Source of the DNA: Comamonadaceae bacterium
GTDB lineage: Bacteria; Pseudomonadota; Gammaproteobacteria; Burkholderiales; Burkholderiaceae_C
DNA length: 42,923 nt
Assembly (NCBI GenBank): GCA_947448375.1
Contig: CANFMY010000003.1
Coordinates: 1-42,923, forward strand
Direction: 5' to 3'
A model generated the notes under the pieces. It had not been told where the DNA came from. It searched no databases and saw only the letters and a list, made by a program, of their open reading frames with translations. Position 1 is the stretch's first letter. The number at the start of each line of letters is the position of its first letter. Of the stretch, positions 17,231 through 27,839 are shown in pieces. Position numbers and translations under genes: made by a program.

Positions 17231-18145
17231 TCAGATCAGACTCAGCGCATACGGCAGGCTGAACATGCCCAGCACCGTGGAGAGGGTGACCAGCCCCGCC
17301 ACATAGCCGCCGTCGTACCCCATGCGAGACGCCAGCACATAGCAACTGGCGGCCGTGGGCATGGCGGAAAAAATCAGCAGCACCTGTGTTTGCACCGGGT
17401 CGAGCCCGAACACGCGCGCCATCACCCAGGCCACCAGCGGGCTCAACACGTGGCGTATCGACAGCAGACCCACGCTCAGCGCCCGGTCCTGCCCAAGCTG
17501 ACGCAGTTGCAAGCCTGCACCAGCCGCCATCAGGCCCAGCGCAATGGACGAACCCCCGATGCGTGCCACGGTCGGTTCCAGCCAGGAGGGAATCTGCAGA
17601 CCGCAGAGATTGGCCGCCAGGCCCGAGAGCGTGGCCACGACCAGCGGGTTGCGCAACAACTCGCGGAAAAAGCTGCGCTGGCTGTGGCGTGCCATGGGCC
17701 ACACGGCGGCAAAGTTGAACATGGGCACGCACACGCCGATCAGCACCGCCATCTGGAGCAGGCCGGCTGGGCCACTCAGCCGGTCCACCATGGCCAGGGC
17801 GATGAAGGAGTTGAAGCGAAAACCCACCTGCGCAGCCCCCGCGTGCTGGCGGGCGTCGATGTGCCGGCGCAGCCAGGGCAGGGTGGGCAGGGCGTAGGAC
17901 AGCGCGATGCCACTCAGCCCCAGGCTCAATCCTGCTCCCATCATGATCGAGGCACTGCCCATGGACAGCGGGGCCCTCACCAGCGAATGAAACAGCAGCG
18001 TGGGGAAGAGGAAGTAATACACCAGCGAATCGACCTGCTGCCACACGGGGCGGTTCAAGCCGGTGAAGCGGCACACCAGGTACCCGCACAGAATGAGGGA
18101 GAAATCGGGAAATAGAAGCTGGGCGTAATTCACGGGGTGAAGCAT
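17231..18145 (-). CDS. AEC-family permease (auxin efflux carrier-like)
   Basis: Inner-membrane transporter of the AEC/BART superfamily; bacterial members move malate, malonate and other small organic acids. 304 aa and hydrophobic throughout, compatible with the usual ten helices in two inverted halves. The start is MLHPVNYAQLLFPDFSLI. The C-terminal half contains LLIFSAMPTAASCYVLASRM, the conserved signature around the Pro-broken helix. ATG 18145 was chosen because hydrophobic, family-like sequence begins there; the open frame further upstream is antisense to the Bug-receptor gene. The substrate is unknown; the divergent receptor gene for organic acids is suggestive only. Confidence 0.88.
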   Translation of the reverse strand: MLHPVNYAQLLFPDFSLILCGYLVCRFTGLNRPVWQQVDSLVYYFLFPTLLFHSLVRAPLSMGSASIMMGAGLSLGLSGIALSYALPTLPWLRRHIDARQHAGAAQVGFRFNSFIALAMVDRLSGPAGLLQMAVLIGVCVPMFNFAAVWPMARHSQRSFFRELLRNPLVVATLSGLAANLCGLQIPSWLEPTVARIGGSSIALGLMAAGAGLQLRQLGQDRALSVGLLSIRHVLSPLVAWVMARVFGLDPVQTQVLLIFSAMPTAASCYVLASRMGYDGGYVAGLVTLSTVLGMFSLPYALSLI

Positions 18146-18189
18146 ACTGCGAGTTGCCAAGCGGCTTCGAGTCGCTGGGGGGGACTGCG

Positions 18190-18195
18190 TAGAAT
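18190..18195 (+). promoter_or_regulatory. Putative -10 of the Bug-receptor gene
   Basis: TAGAAT (5 of 6 matches), with no good -35. A start 6-8 nt downstream falls at about 18202, exactly where a long hairpin begins, so the mRNA would carry a 5'-terminal stem-loop. Confidence 0.45.
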
Positions 18196-18199
18196 GAGC

Positions 18200-18251
18200 G
18201 ACAGGGCGCAACCGGCGTTGCGCTCGCTGTGACAGGGCGCAACCGGCGTTG
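18200..18251 (+). repeat. Tandem 21-bp repeats forming hairpins in the leader
   Basis: A 21-bp sequence at 18200-18220 is repeated exactly at 18231-18251, a period of 31 bp. The first copy forms GCGCAAC-CGGC-GTTGCGC (7-bp stem, 4-nt loop), extended by ACAG/CTGT at the base (18201-18230). The second forms GGCGCAAC-CGGC-GTTGAGCC with one mismatch. Both would lie in the 5' leader of the receptor mRNA. Confidence 0.7.
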
Positions 18252-18280
18252 AGCCCGCTGAATTGGTCGAGGGAGGATTT

Positions 18281-19285
18281 ATGCAAGAACAACACACCCC
18301 GCACGTTGGCCTGAGCGCGCGTCGCGGGCTCCTGGCTGTGGCCGCGGCCCTGGCCGCTTGTGCTGCGCCGCTCGCGCTGGCGCAGGGCTACCCCAACAAG
18401 CCCATCAAACTTCAGGTGCCCTTTGCACCCGGCGGCACCACCGACATCATTGCCCGTGTGCTGGCCGATCCGCTGAGCAAGGCCTTGGGCCAATCGGTGG
18501 TGGTGGAGAACAAGGCAGGCGGCGGCGGCGTGATCGGAGCGCAGGAAACCGCACGCGCGGTGCCGGATGGTTACTCGCTGGGCATGGCCACCGTGTCCAC
18601 CACGGCGGCCAATCCGGCCATCAACCCCAAAATTCCGTACAACGTGTCGACGGACTTCACGCCCATCATCAACGTGGCAGCCACTCCCAACATTCTGGCA
18701 GTGCATCCGTCGTTTCCGGGCAAGGACTACAAGAGCTTCCTGGAAGAGGTCAAGCGCTCGCCAGGTCGCTATTCCTATTCGTCGTCGGGCACGGGTGGCA
18801 TCGGTCATTTGCAGACCGAGTTGTTCAAGAGTCTGGCGGGCGTGTTCATCACGCACATCCCCTATCGCGGTGCCGGCCCTGCCTTGAATGACACCGTGGC
18901 CGGTCAGGTGCCGATGATTTTTGACAACCTGCCCTCTGCCTTGCCCTTCATCAAGGACCAGCGACTGATCCCCATCGTGGTGGCAGCGCCGCAGCGCCTG
19001 GCGGTGTTGCCGCAGGTGCCCACCTTCAAGGAAGTGGGTCTCGAGCCCGTCAACCGCATGGCCTACTACGGCATTTATGGTCCCAAGGGTCTGCCGCGAG
19101 AGGTGGTGGACAAGATCAACGCTGCTGTGCGCAAAGCCCTGGAAGATCCGGCGGTGCGCAAGCGCATCGAGGACACCGGTTCGTTGATTGTGGCCAACAC
19201 CCCCGAGCAATTTGCCGCGCAAATGAAGGCCGAGTTCGACGTGTACAAGAAAGTGGTGGACACGCAGAAACTGCGGCTCGACTGA
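18281..19285 (+). CDS. Bug/TctC-family tripartite tricarboxylate transporter substrate-binding protein
   Basis: Periplasmic receptor of a type greatly expanded in Bordetella and Comamonadaceae; the ligand is usually a carboxylate and cannot be predicted here. 334 aa. The N-terminus is basic (SARRGLL), then hydrophobic, with likely cleavage after PLALAQ. The mature start [20 protein letters not shown] is the family hallmark, and [11 protein letters not shown] and [20 protein letters not shown] follow. ATG 18281 has GGGAGG (18271-18276) 4 nt upstream; a TTG further upstream is rejected. No TctA/TctB membrane genes are adjacent, which is common for such orphan receptors. Confidence 0.93.
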   Translation: MQEQHTPHVGLSARRGLLAVAAALAACAAPLALAQGYPNKPIKLQVPFAPGGTTDIIARVLADPLSKALGQSVVVENKAGGGGVIGAQETARAVPDGYSLGMATVSTTAANPAINPKIPYNVSTDFTPIINVAATPNILAVHPSFPGKDYKSFLEEVKRSPGRYSYSSSGTGGIGHLQTELFKSLAGVFITHIPYRGAGPALNDTVAGQVPMIFDNLPSALPFIKDQRLIPIVVAAPQRLAVLPQVPTFKEVGLEPVNRMAYYGIYGPKGLPREVVDKINAAVRKALEDPAVRKRIEDTGSLIVANTPEQFAAQMKAEFDVYKKVVDTQKLRLD

Positions 19286-19369
19286 GGCCCGTGTTGACGC
19301 GCAGATCTTGCTTGTGCGCTGCGCCGTCAGGGCAGCGTGTCCAGCACGCCTTCACGTGGCTGCGCGACC

Positions 19370-20287
19370 ATGGGTGATCGAGTCGGCCTCGAGCCGTCTT
19401 CCGATATCGACCGATTTGTCGAGGCGCTGTGGCTGGAGGATGGGTTGTCGGCCAACACCCTGGCTGCATATCGGCGTGACCTCGACGGGCTACTGGCCTG
19501 GCTGCAGCCGCAAGGGGCTCAACTGCTGGGGGTGGACGAACCGCTGCTGCAAAGCTACTTTGCCGAACGTCATGGAGACACGCGAGCCACCACGGCCAAT
19601 CGACGCCTGACGGTGTTCCGGCGATTTTTTCGATGGGCCTTGCGTGAGCAGTTGATCCAGATCGATCCCACACTCAAATTGCTGTCCGCCCGACAACCCT
19701 TGCGGGTGCCGCACACGCTGTCGGAAGACCAGGTGCTGGCCTTGCTGGCGGCGCCCAATGTGGAGACGCCGCTGGGGCTGCGCGACCGCACCATGCTGGA
19801 GTTGATGTACGCCAGCGGCCTGCGGGTGAGCGAGTTGGTGGGTTTGCAGTTGTTCCAGATCGGTTTGCAGGACGGCGTGTTGCGCGTCATGGGCAAGGGC
19901 AGCAAGGAGCGATTGGTGCCCTTTGGCCAGGAGGCCGGGCAATGGTTGCAACGCTACCTGGCGCAAGCCCGGCCCGTCTTGCTGTCGGGTCAGCAGCACG
20001 ACGCCGTGTTCGTGACGCAGCGTGGTGCCCACGCGGGCAGCGCGATGACGCGCATCATGTTCTGGAGCCTGGTGCGCAAGTATGCGCGGCAGGCGGACAT
20101 CCGGGTCTCGTTGTCACCGCACACGCTGCGCCATGCCTTTGCCACCCACTTGTTGAATCACGGGGCAGATTTGCGCGCCGTGCAACTGTTGTTGGGGCAT
20201 GCGGATATTTCCACGACCACCATCTACACCCATGTGGCGCGCGAGCGCTTGCAGGCCTTGCACGCGCAGCATCACCCCAGGGGGTGA
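19370..20287 (+). CDS. xerD: Site-specific tyrosine recombinase XerD
   Basis: Resolves chromosome dimers at dif together with XerC and FtsK. 305 aa. The N-terminal SAM-like domain contains LSANTLAAYRRDL. All catalytic residues are present: R152 (SGLRVSEL), K176 (GKGSKER), H251 and R254 (PHTLRHAF), H277 (LLGHADIS) and the nucleophile Y286 (TIYTHV). It is close in sequence and length to chromosomal XerD, and nothing nearby suggests an integrase of a mobile element. ATG 19370 was chosen; an in-frame GTG at 19337 would add 11 residues with no family support. It converges with the DUF455 gene across 30 bp. Confidence 0.95.
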   Translation: MGDRVGLEPSSDIDRFVEALWLEDGLSANTLAAYRRDLDGLLAWLQPQGAQLLGVDEPLLQSYFAERHGDTRATTANRRLTVFRRFFRWALREQLIQIDPTLKLLSARQPLRVPHTLSEDQVLALLAAPNVETPLGLRDRTMLELMYASGLRVSELVGLQLFQIGLQDGVLRVMGKGSKERLVPFGQEAGQWLQRYLAQARPVLLSGQQHDAVFVTQRGAHAGSAMTRIMFWSLVRKYARQADIRVSLSPHTLRHAFATHLLNHGADLRAVQLLLGHADISTTTIYTHVARERLQALHAQHHPRG

Positions 20288-20317
20288 GGGCCCATCTCGG
20301 GGCGTTGAACAGCAAGT

Positions 20318-21142
20318 TCAGGCCGACTCGGAAACACCGTCCGAGCTCAGGAACGCGATCTCTTGTGCGCTGAAACCGGCGGCTTCACGGGCCTCGGTGT
20401 TGAAGGGAGGGCGCAGACGCGGCGCGCTGTGCAGCCGCACCAGGTGGCGGTAATGAGCCACCGGCTCCAGGCCTTGCTGATCACACAGCCAGCGGTACCA
20501 GCGGTTACCGATGGCCACGTGGCCAATCTCGTCGCGCAGGATCACATCCAGACAGTCGACGAACTGCAGGGCATCGGGCGTGCCCACCTGGCGAAGCCGC
20601 GCCTGGATCAGGGGGGTGGCATCCAGCCCGCGGGCTTCCAGGGTGCGTGGCACCAAGGCCATGCGGGCCACCCTGTCATGCTCGGTGCGCGTGCACATCA
20701 GCCACAGGCCATCGTGCGCCTCGAAGTCACCGTAGGTGTGGCCCAGCGAACGCAAATGGCGATGCAGCAGATCAAAGTGGCTGGCTTCCTCCTGCGCCAC
20801 GCGCAACCAGTCCCGGTAGTACTCAGCGGGCATGCCGTCAAAGCGCCAGATGGCGTCCAGCGCCAGGTTGATCGCATTGAACTCGATGTGACAGACCGCG
20901 TGCACCAGGGCGGCACGTCCTGTCAGGGTGTAAGGTGAGCGCTGCGGCACCTCTTTGGGCGGCACCAGACGCGGCATGTCGGGGCGACCTGGCAGGGGGC
21001 CTGGCGCGTGCGCGGGGGTCAGGGTGAGCTGCGGGTCGGGTTCCCATTCGGCACGCGTCAGCCACAAGTCTTGCATGGCCTCGACCTTCCGTGCCGGATC
21101 GGGCAGACACAAAACCCTCAGAGCCTGTTCGCGAAGTTCCAT
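20318..21142 (-). CDS. Ferritin-like domain protein, DUF455 family
   Basis: 274-aa protein of the DUF455 family, related to the ferritin-like superfamily that includes MiaE-type di-iron hydroxylases; its reaction is unknown. Candidate iron ligands sit in helices as HIEFNAINLALDAIWRF, EEASHFDLLHRHLRSLGH and ILRDEIGHVAIGNRWY, giving E/ExxH-type pairs. The N-terminal 60 residues are Pro-rich and probably flexible. ATG 21142 gives MELREQALRVLCLPDPARK, the usual family start; the in-frame ATG at 21223 would cross the promoter. There is no Shine-Dalgarno; TACAAT ends 7 nt upstream. It is divergent from a gamma-carbonic-anhydrase-like gene. Confidence 0.88.
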   Translation of the reverse strand: MELREQALRVLCLPDPARKVEAMQDLWLTRAEWEPDPQLTLTPAHAPGPLPGRPDMPRLVPPKEVPQRSPYTLTGRAALVHAVCHIEFNAINLALDAIWRFDGMPAEYYRDWLRVAQEEASHFDLLHRHLRSLGHTYGDFEAHDGLWLMCTRTEHDRVARMALVPRTLEARGLDATPLIQARLRQVGTPDALQFVDCLDVILRDEIGHVAIGNRWYRWLCDQQGLEPVAHYRHLVRLHSAPRLRPPFNTEAREAAGFSAQEIAFLSSDGVSESA

Positions 21143-21145
21143 CCG

Positions 21146-21155
21146 TACAATTGTA
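21146..21155. promoter_or_regulatory. Palindromic -10 between the DUF455 and gamma-CA genes
   Basis: TACAATTGTA is a perfect 10-bp palindrome presenting TACAAT (5 of 6 matches) on both strands. On the minus strand it ends 7 nt before the DUF455-gene ATG (leaderless spacing). On the plus strand it would give the gamma-CA gene a leader of about 60 nt. Confidence 0.55.
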
Positions 21156-21221
21156 GGTTTCTGGCTCGCAGGTCCTTCTGCCGTGGCCGGTCTCCAACGT
21201 GTGTAGGCGCAAAGGTTCATC

Positions 21222-21779
21222 ATGGCTGTGTACTCCCTGGATCAAATCACCCCGCAGGTGGATGCCTCGGCCTGGGTGGCCGAGAGCGCCGAGGTGATGG
21301 GCCATGTCGTCCTCGAAGCCGGCAGCAGCGTGTGGTTCAACGCGGTGCTGCGTGGCGACAACGAACCCATTCGCATCGGTCGCGGCAGCAACATCCAGGA
21401 CGGCAGCGTGCTGCACAGTGACCACGGTCAACCGCTCACCGTGGGGCACAACGTCACCGTGGGTCATCAGGTCATGCTGCACGGGTGCACCATTGGCGAC
21501 GAATCGCTGATCGGTATCGGTGCCGTGGTGCTCAATGGCGCGCGCATCGGCAAGAACTGCCTGGTGGGGGCAGGCTCGCTCGTGACCGAGGGCAAGGAGT
21601 TTCCGGACGGATCGATGATCATCGGCAGCCCTGCCAAGGTCGTGCGTCAACTCACCCCCGAGCAAATCGAAGGCTTGCGCCGAAGCGCTCTGGGCTACCA
21701 GGCCAATGCGCAACGTTTCCGTACCGGGCTCAAGCGCGTGGACGACGGTTGCGCACCGGTCCGCGGTGATGCGGGCTGA
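21222..21779 (+). CDS. Gamma-carbonic-anhydrase family protein (left-handed beta-helix)
   Basis: 185-aa hexapeptide-repeat protein of the YrdA/CaiE/gamma-CA group. The beta-helix repeats run from about residue 15 to 140. Three candidate zinc ligands are present: the His in VLHSDHGQP and the two His residues in [16 protein letters not shown]. Family members coordinate Zn or Fe in a trimer, but carbonic anhydrase activity is proven for few of the short bacterial ones, so the enzymatic role is unproven. The C-terminal helix ([20 protein letters not shown]) is typical. A weak AAAGG lies about 7 nt before ATG 21222. hslO follows 50 bp downstream on the same strand. Confidence 0.9.
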   Translation: MAVYSLDQITPQVDASAWVAESAEVMGHVVLEAGSSVWFNAVLRGDNEPIRIGRGSNIQDGSVLHSDHGQPLTVGHNVTVGHQVMLHGCTIGDESLIGIGAVVLNGARIGKNCLVGAGSLVTEGKEFPDGSMIIGSPAKVVRQLTPEQIEGLRRSALGYQANAQRFRTGLKRVDDGCAPVRGDAG

Positions 21780-21829
21780 GTCCATCCGTCATTGCGGTTT
21801 CATTGATCTGTCAGCGGCTCATCCACTCC

Positions 21830-22813
21830 ATGTCTGAATTGCACACCTTCTTGTTCGAGGGCCTTCCCGTTCGCGGCATGCTGGTGCGCATCACCAGCCC
21901 CTGGCAGGAAATTTTGCGCCGCCGCGCCGAGCACCCGGAAACCGGCGCCTACACGCCGGCGGTGCGTGACTTGCTGGGTGAGATGACGGCCGCGGCCGTG
22001 CTGATGCAGGGCAACATCAAATTCAACGGGGCCCTGGTGCTGCAGGTGTTTGGCGATGGGCCGCTCAAGCTGGCGGTGGTGGAGGTGCAGTCCGACTTGC
22101 AACTGCGTGCCACGGCCAAGCAGATGGACAGCTTGCCCGACGACGCCACGCTGTCGCTGATGGTCAACCAGAACCGGGGAGGCCGGTGTGCCATCACCCT
22201 GGATCCGCAAGACCGTCAACCCGGGCAACAGCCCTACCAGGGCATCGTGCCGCTGTGGGACGACCAGGGGCATCCGCTGGAGAGTTTTCAGTCGGTGCTG
22301 GAACACTACATGCTGCAAAGTGAACAGCTCGACACCACCCTTGTGCTGGCCGCCAATGGCGAGGTGGCGGCAGGGCTGCTGATTCAGCGCTTGCCGGTGC
22401 AGGGCGAGGGCAATCTCTCGGCACGGGCCACGCGTGCGGACGAGGACGAGATTGGTCGCAACGAGGACTACCGCCGCATCTCGATGCTGGCGGCTAGTTT
22501 GCAAAAACAAGAATTGCTGACGCTGGATGTGGACACCATGTTGCGGCGTCTCTTCTGGCAAGAGCCCCTGCAGCGCTTCGAGCCCAAGGTGGGGCTCGAG
22601 GGGCCGCGCTTTGCCTGTCGGTGCAGCCGTGAGCGGGTGAGCAACATGATTCGCGGTCTGGGGCGTGATGAGGCCGAGAGCATTCTGAGCGAGCGTGAAG
22701 ACATTGAAGTCGGGTGCGACTTTTGCGGACGTCAATACCGCTTTGACGCCGTGGACGCTGCCGAGCTGTTTACCCCGGTGCCGCCGACGCCCGGTACATC
22801 GTCCGTGCATTGA
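21830..22813 (+). CDS. hslO: Redox-regulated chaperone Hsp33
   Basis: Cytoplasmic holdase activated by oxidative unfolding. 327 aa. The N-terminal domain begins MSELHTFLFEGLPVRGMLVR and contains LLGEMTAAAVLMQGNIKFNGALVLQ. The C-terminal zinc switch has all four cysteines, C263-x-C265 and C296-xx-C299 (ACRCSRERV and CDFCGRQY). The YRRISMLAASLQKQELL helix is the linker region. ATG 21830 fits the family; 9 more in-frame codons upstream are not needed. Its position after the gamma-CA-like gene suggests co-transcription, but the two proteins have no known functional tie. Confidence 0.96.
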   Translation: MSELHTFLFEGLPVRGMLVRITSPWQEILRRRAEHPETGAYTPAVRDLLGEMTAAAVLMQGNIKFNGALVLQVFGDGPLKLAVVEVQSDLQLRATAKQMDSLPDDATLSLMVNQNRGGRCAITLDPQDRQPGQQPYQGIVPLWDDQGHPLESFQSVLEHYMLQSEQLDTTLVLAANGEVAAGLLIQRLPVQGEGNLSARATRADEDEIGRNEDYRRISMLAASLQKQELLTLDVDTMLRRLFWQEPLQRFEPKVGLEGPRFACRCSRERVSNMIRGLGRDEAESILSEREDIEVGCDFCGRQYRFDAVDAAELFTPVPPTPGTSSVH

Positions 22814-22926
22814 GCGGGGCCGCGTTGACGCGCTGAATGGGCGGCGAATGCGGTTGGGAGCCGTGTCGTGAGTGCCGTGTGGCGCTGTGGCGCGATGGCC
22901 GTCTGGAACCCCGGGGCGAGTGCAAC

Positions 22927-23346
22927 CTATGGGTTCACCAAACGCCTGAACAACCGGTGCTCGCACTCGGGGTCGCTGCACTTCTCACACACGCCCTCCC
23001 AACGCTGCGCAATTTCGGTGCGCAGCGGCCAGGGGCTGTGCCCGGTGGTGCGGTGCAGGTGATGCCCCAAGGCCCATTGCAACTCTTGAAGCAGGCCCAC
23101 ATTGGACGGGTGGATGACTTGAAACCCCTGGCCCGACGCCATCAACCGCGGGCGCCACTCGACTGAGACGGAGTGGGTCTGTTCAATCAGGAGCACGAGA
23201 TCGTGGGCCTCGAGTGTGGACCAGGCGGGGGTTGGCTCAGGCGTATCGCACCAGGTCAATTCAGCAGACCCGTCCAGAGAAGCCGCCAACTGTGCAACGA
23301 CAGCGGCGCCGGCATCCCCTGGCTGTCCCAGCAGCACCAGCCTCAC
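22927..23346 (-). CDS. Conserved-looking protein of unknown function with C-terminal Cys cluster
   Basis: I do not recognise this 139-aa protein. GTG 23346 begins 4 nt after the ftsB stop and yields MRLVLLGQPGDAGAAVVAQ, a hydrophobic strand-Gly-rich turn-helix start resembling a Rossmann-like edge. The middle has DLVLLIEQTHSVSVEWRPRL. The C-terminal VCEKCSDPECEHRLF has Cys-x2-Cys-x4-Cys-x-His spacing and could bind a metal. There is no signal peptide or membrane segment. It is the last gene of the pyrG-eno-ftsB operon, so it is probably expressed with housekeeping genes. Codon use matches its neighbours. An in-frame ATG further upstream inside ftsB would overlap that gene and is less likely. 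Confidence 0.7.
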   Translation of the reverse strand: MRLVLLGQPGDAGAAVVAQLAASLDGSAELTWCDTPEPTPAWSTLEAHDLVLLIEQTHSVSVEWRPRLMASGQGFQVIHPSNVGLLQELQWALGHHLHRTTGHSPWPLRTEIAQRWEGVCEKCSDPECEHRLFRRLVNP

Positions 23347-23350
23347 GGCG

Positions 23351-23623
23351 TCATCGCCCGAGTTGCACGAAGATTTCGTTCGACTTGACCATGCCCACCT
23401 CGCGGCGGGCACGTTCCTCGATCATCTCTTTGCCTTCACGCAAGTCACGCAGCTCGGCCATCAGACGCTGGTTGGCCACCTGCGCCTGCTGGTTCTCCTG
23501 ACGTTGTTTGGCGAGTTGCTGCTGCTGGCGCATCACATCCGGAACGCTGCCACGACCGATCCACAGCTGGCTTTGCAGCACCAGCAGCAGGCCCAGCAGG
23601 ATCCAGGTGAGGGAACGACTCAT
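23351..23623 (-). CDS. ftsB: Cell division protein FtsB
   Basis: Small bitopic membrane protein that forms the FtsQLB complex at the division septum. 90 aa. One transmembrane helix at about residues 5-21 (LTWILLGLLLVLQSQLWI) is followed by a Gln-rich coiled coil (MRQQQQLAKQRQENQQAQ onwards). The conserved EMIEERARREVGMVKSNEIF motif follows, where Glu-Glu-Arg-Ala-Arg is the family signature. It sits 20 bp after eno in the same operon, an arrangement conserved across proteobacteria. Confidence 0.95.
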   Translation of the reverse strand: MSRSLTWILLGLLLVLQSQLWIGRGSVPDVMRQQQQLAKQRQENQQAQVANQRLMAELRDLREGKEMIEERARREVGMVKSNEIFVQLGR

Positions 23624-23643
23624 GTCAGCAACTCAGAACAACA

Positions 23644-24930
<1,287 letters not shown>

Positions 24931-24952
24931 TCACTTTCTTCAATTAAAAAAA

Positions 24953-25243
24953 TCAGACACCCTCGATCATCACCATGCGCATGATGCAGGCCTGCGCGCG
25001 CGCCTTGCGCGCCTTGGCGTATTCGGAGGAGTTGTAGAAGGTCTGGGCCGCGGCCTTGCTGGGGAATTTCAGGATGACCACGCGGTCAGGGGTCCAGTCG
25101 CCTTCCATCACCTCCACCTCGCCGCCACGCACGCACACCTCGGCACCATGATTGTTCATGGCCAGCGAGGACCACTTGCGGTATTCCTCGTATTGCACAG
25201 GGTCGGTGACTTTGACGTTGGCGAAGATGTAGCAGCTGGACAT
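24953..25243 (-). CDS. DUF1330 domain-containing protein
   Basis: 96-aa protein of the DUF1330 family, with a dimeric ferredoxin-like alpha/beta-barrel fold; no reaction is known. Visible signatures are YIFANVKVTDPVQYEEYRK at the N-terminus, WTPDRVVILKFPSKAAAQTF in the centre, and SSEYAKARKARA. It is closely packed between kdsA (8 bp) and eno (25 bp), so it is surely co-transcribed with essential genes. A run of seven T follows its stop codon on the minus strand, but no strong stem precedes it. Confidence 0.88.
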   Translation of the reverse strand: MSSCYIFANVKVTDPVQYEEYRKWSSLAMNNHGAEVCVRGGEVEVMEGDWTPDRVVILKFPSKAAAQTFYNSSEYAKARKARAQACIMRMVMIEGV

Positions 25244-25251
25244 GGGGGTTC

Positions 25252-27827
<2,576 letters not shown>

Positions 27828-27839
27828 TTACAGGGTTTT

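Noticed and set aside
18146-19222. N-terminal extension of the AEC permease by more than 350 codons
   Set aside because: It is entirely antisense to the Bug-receptor gene, non-hydrophobic and low-complexity; the family start is at 18145.
19370-20287. Tyrosine recombinase as a sign of an integrated mobile element
   Set aside because: Length and sequence match chromosomal XerD, and no tRNA, attachment repeats or phage genes flank it.
24944-24955. T-run after the DUF1330 stop as an intrinsic terminator inside the operon
   Set aside because: The nearest inverted repeat (CATCA/TGATG) is short, AT-rich and about 16 nt away from the T-run, so a functional terminator is not supported.
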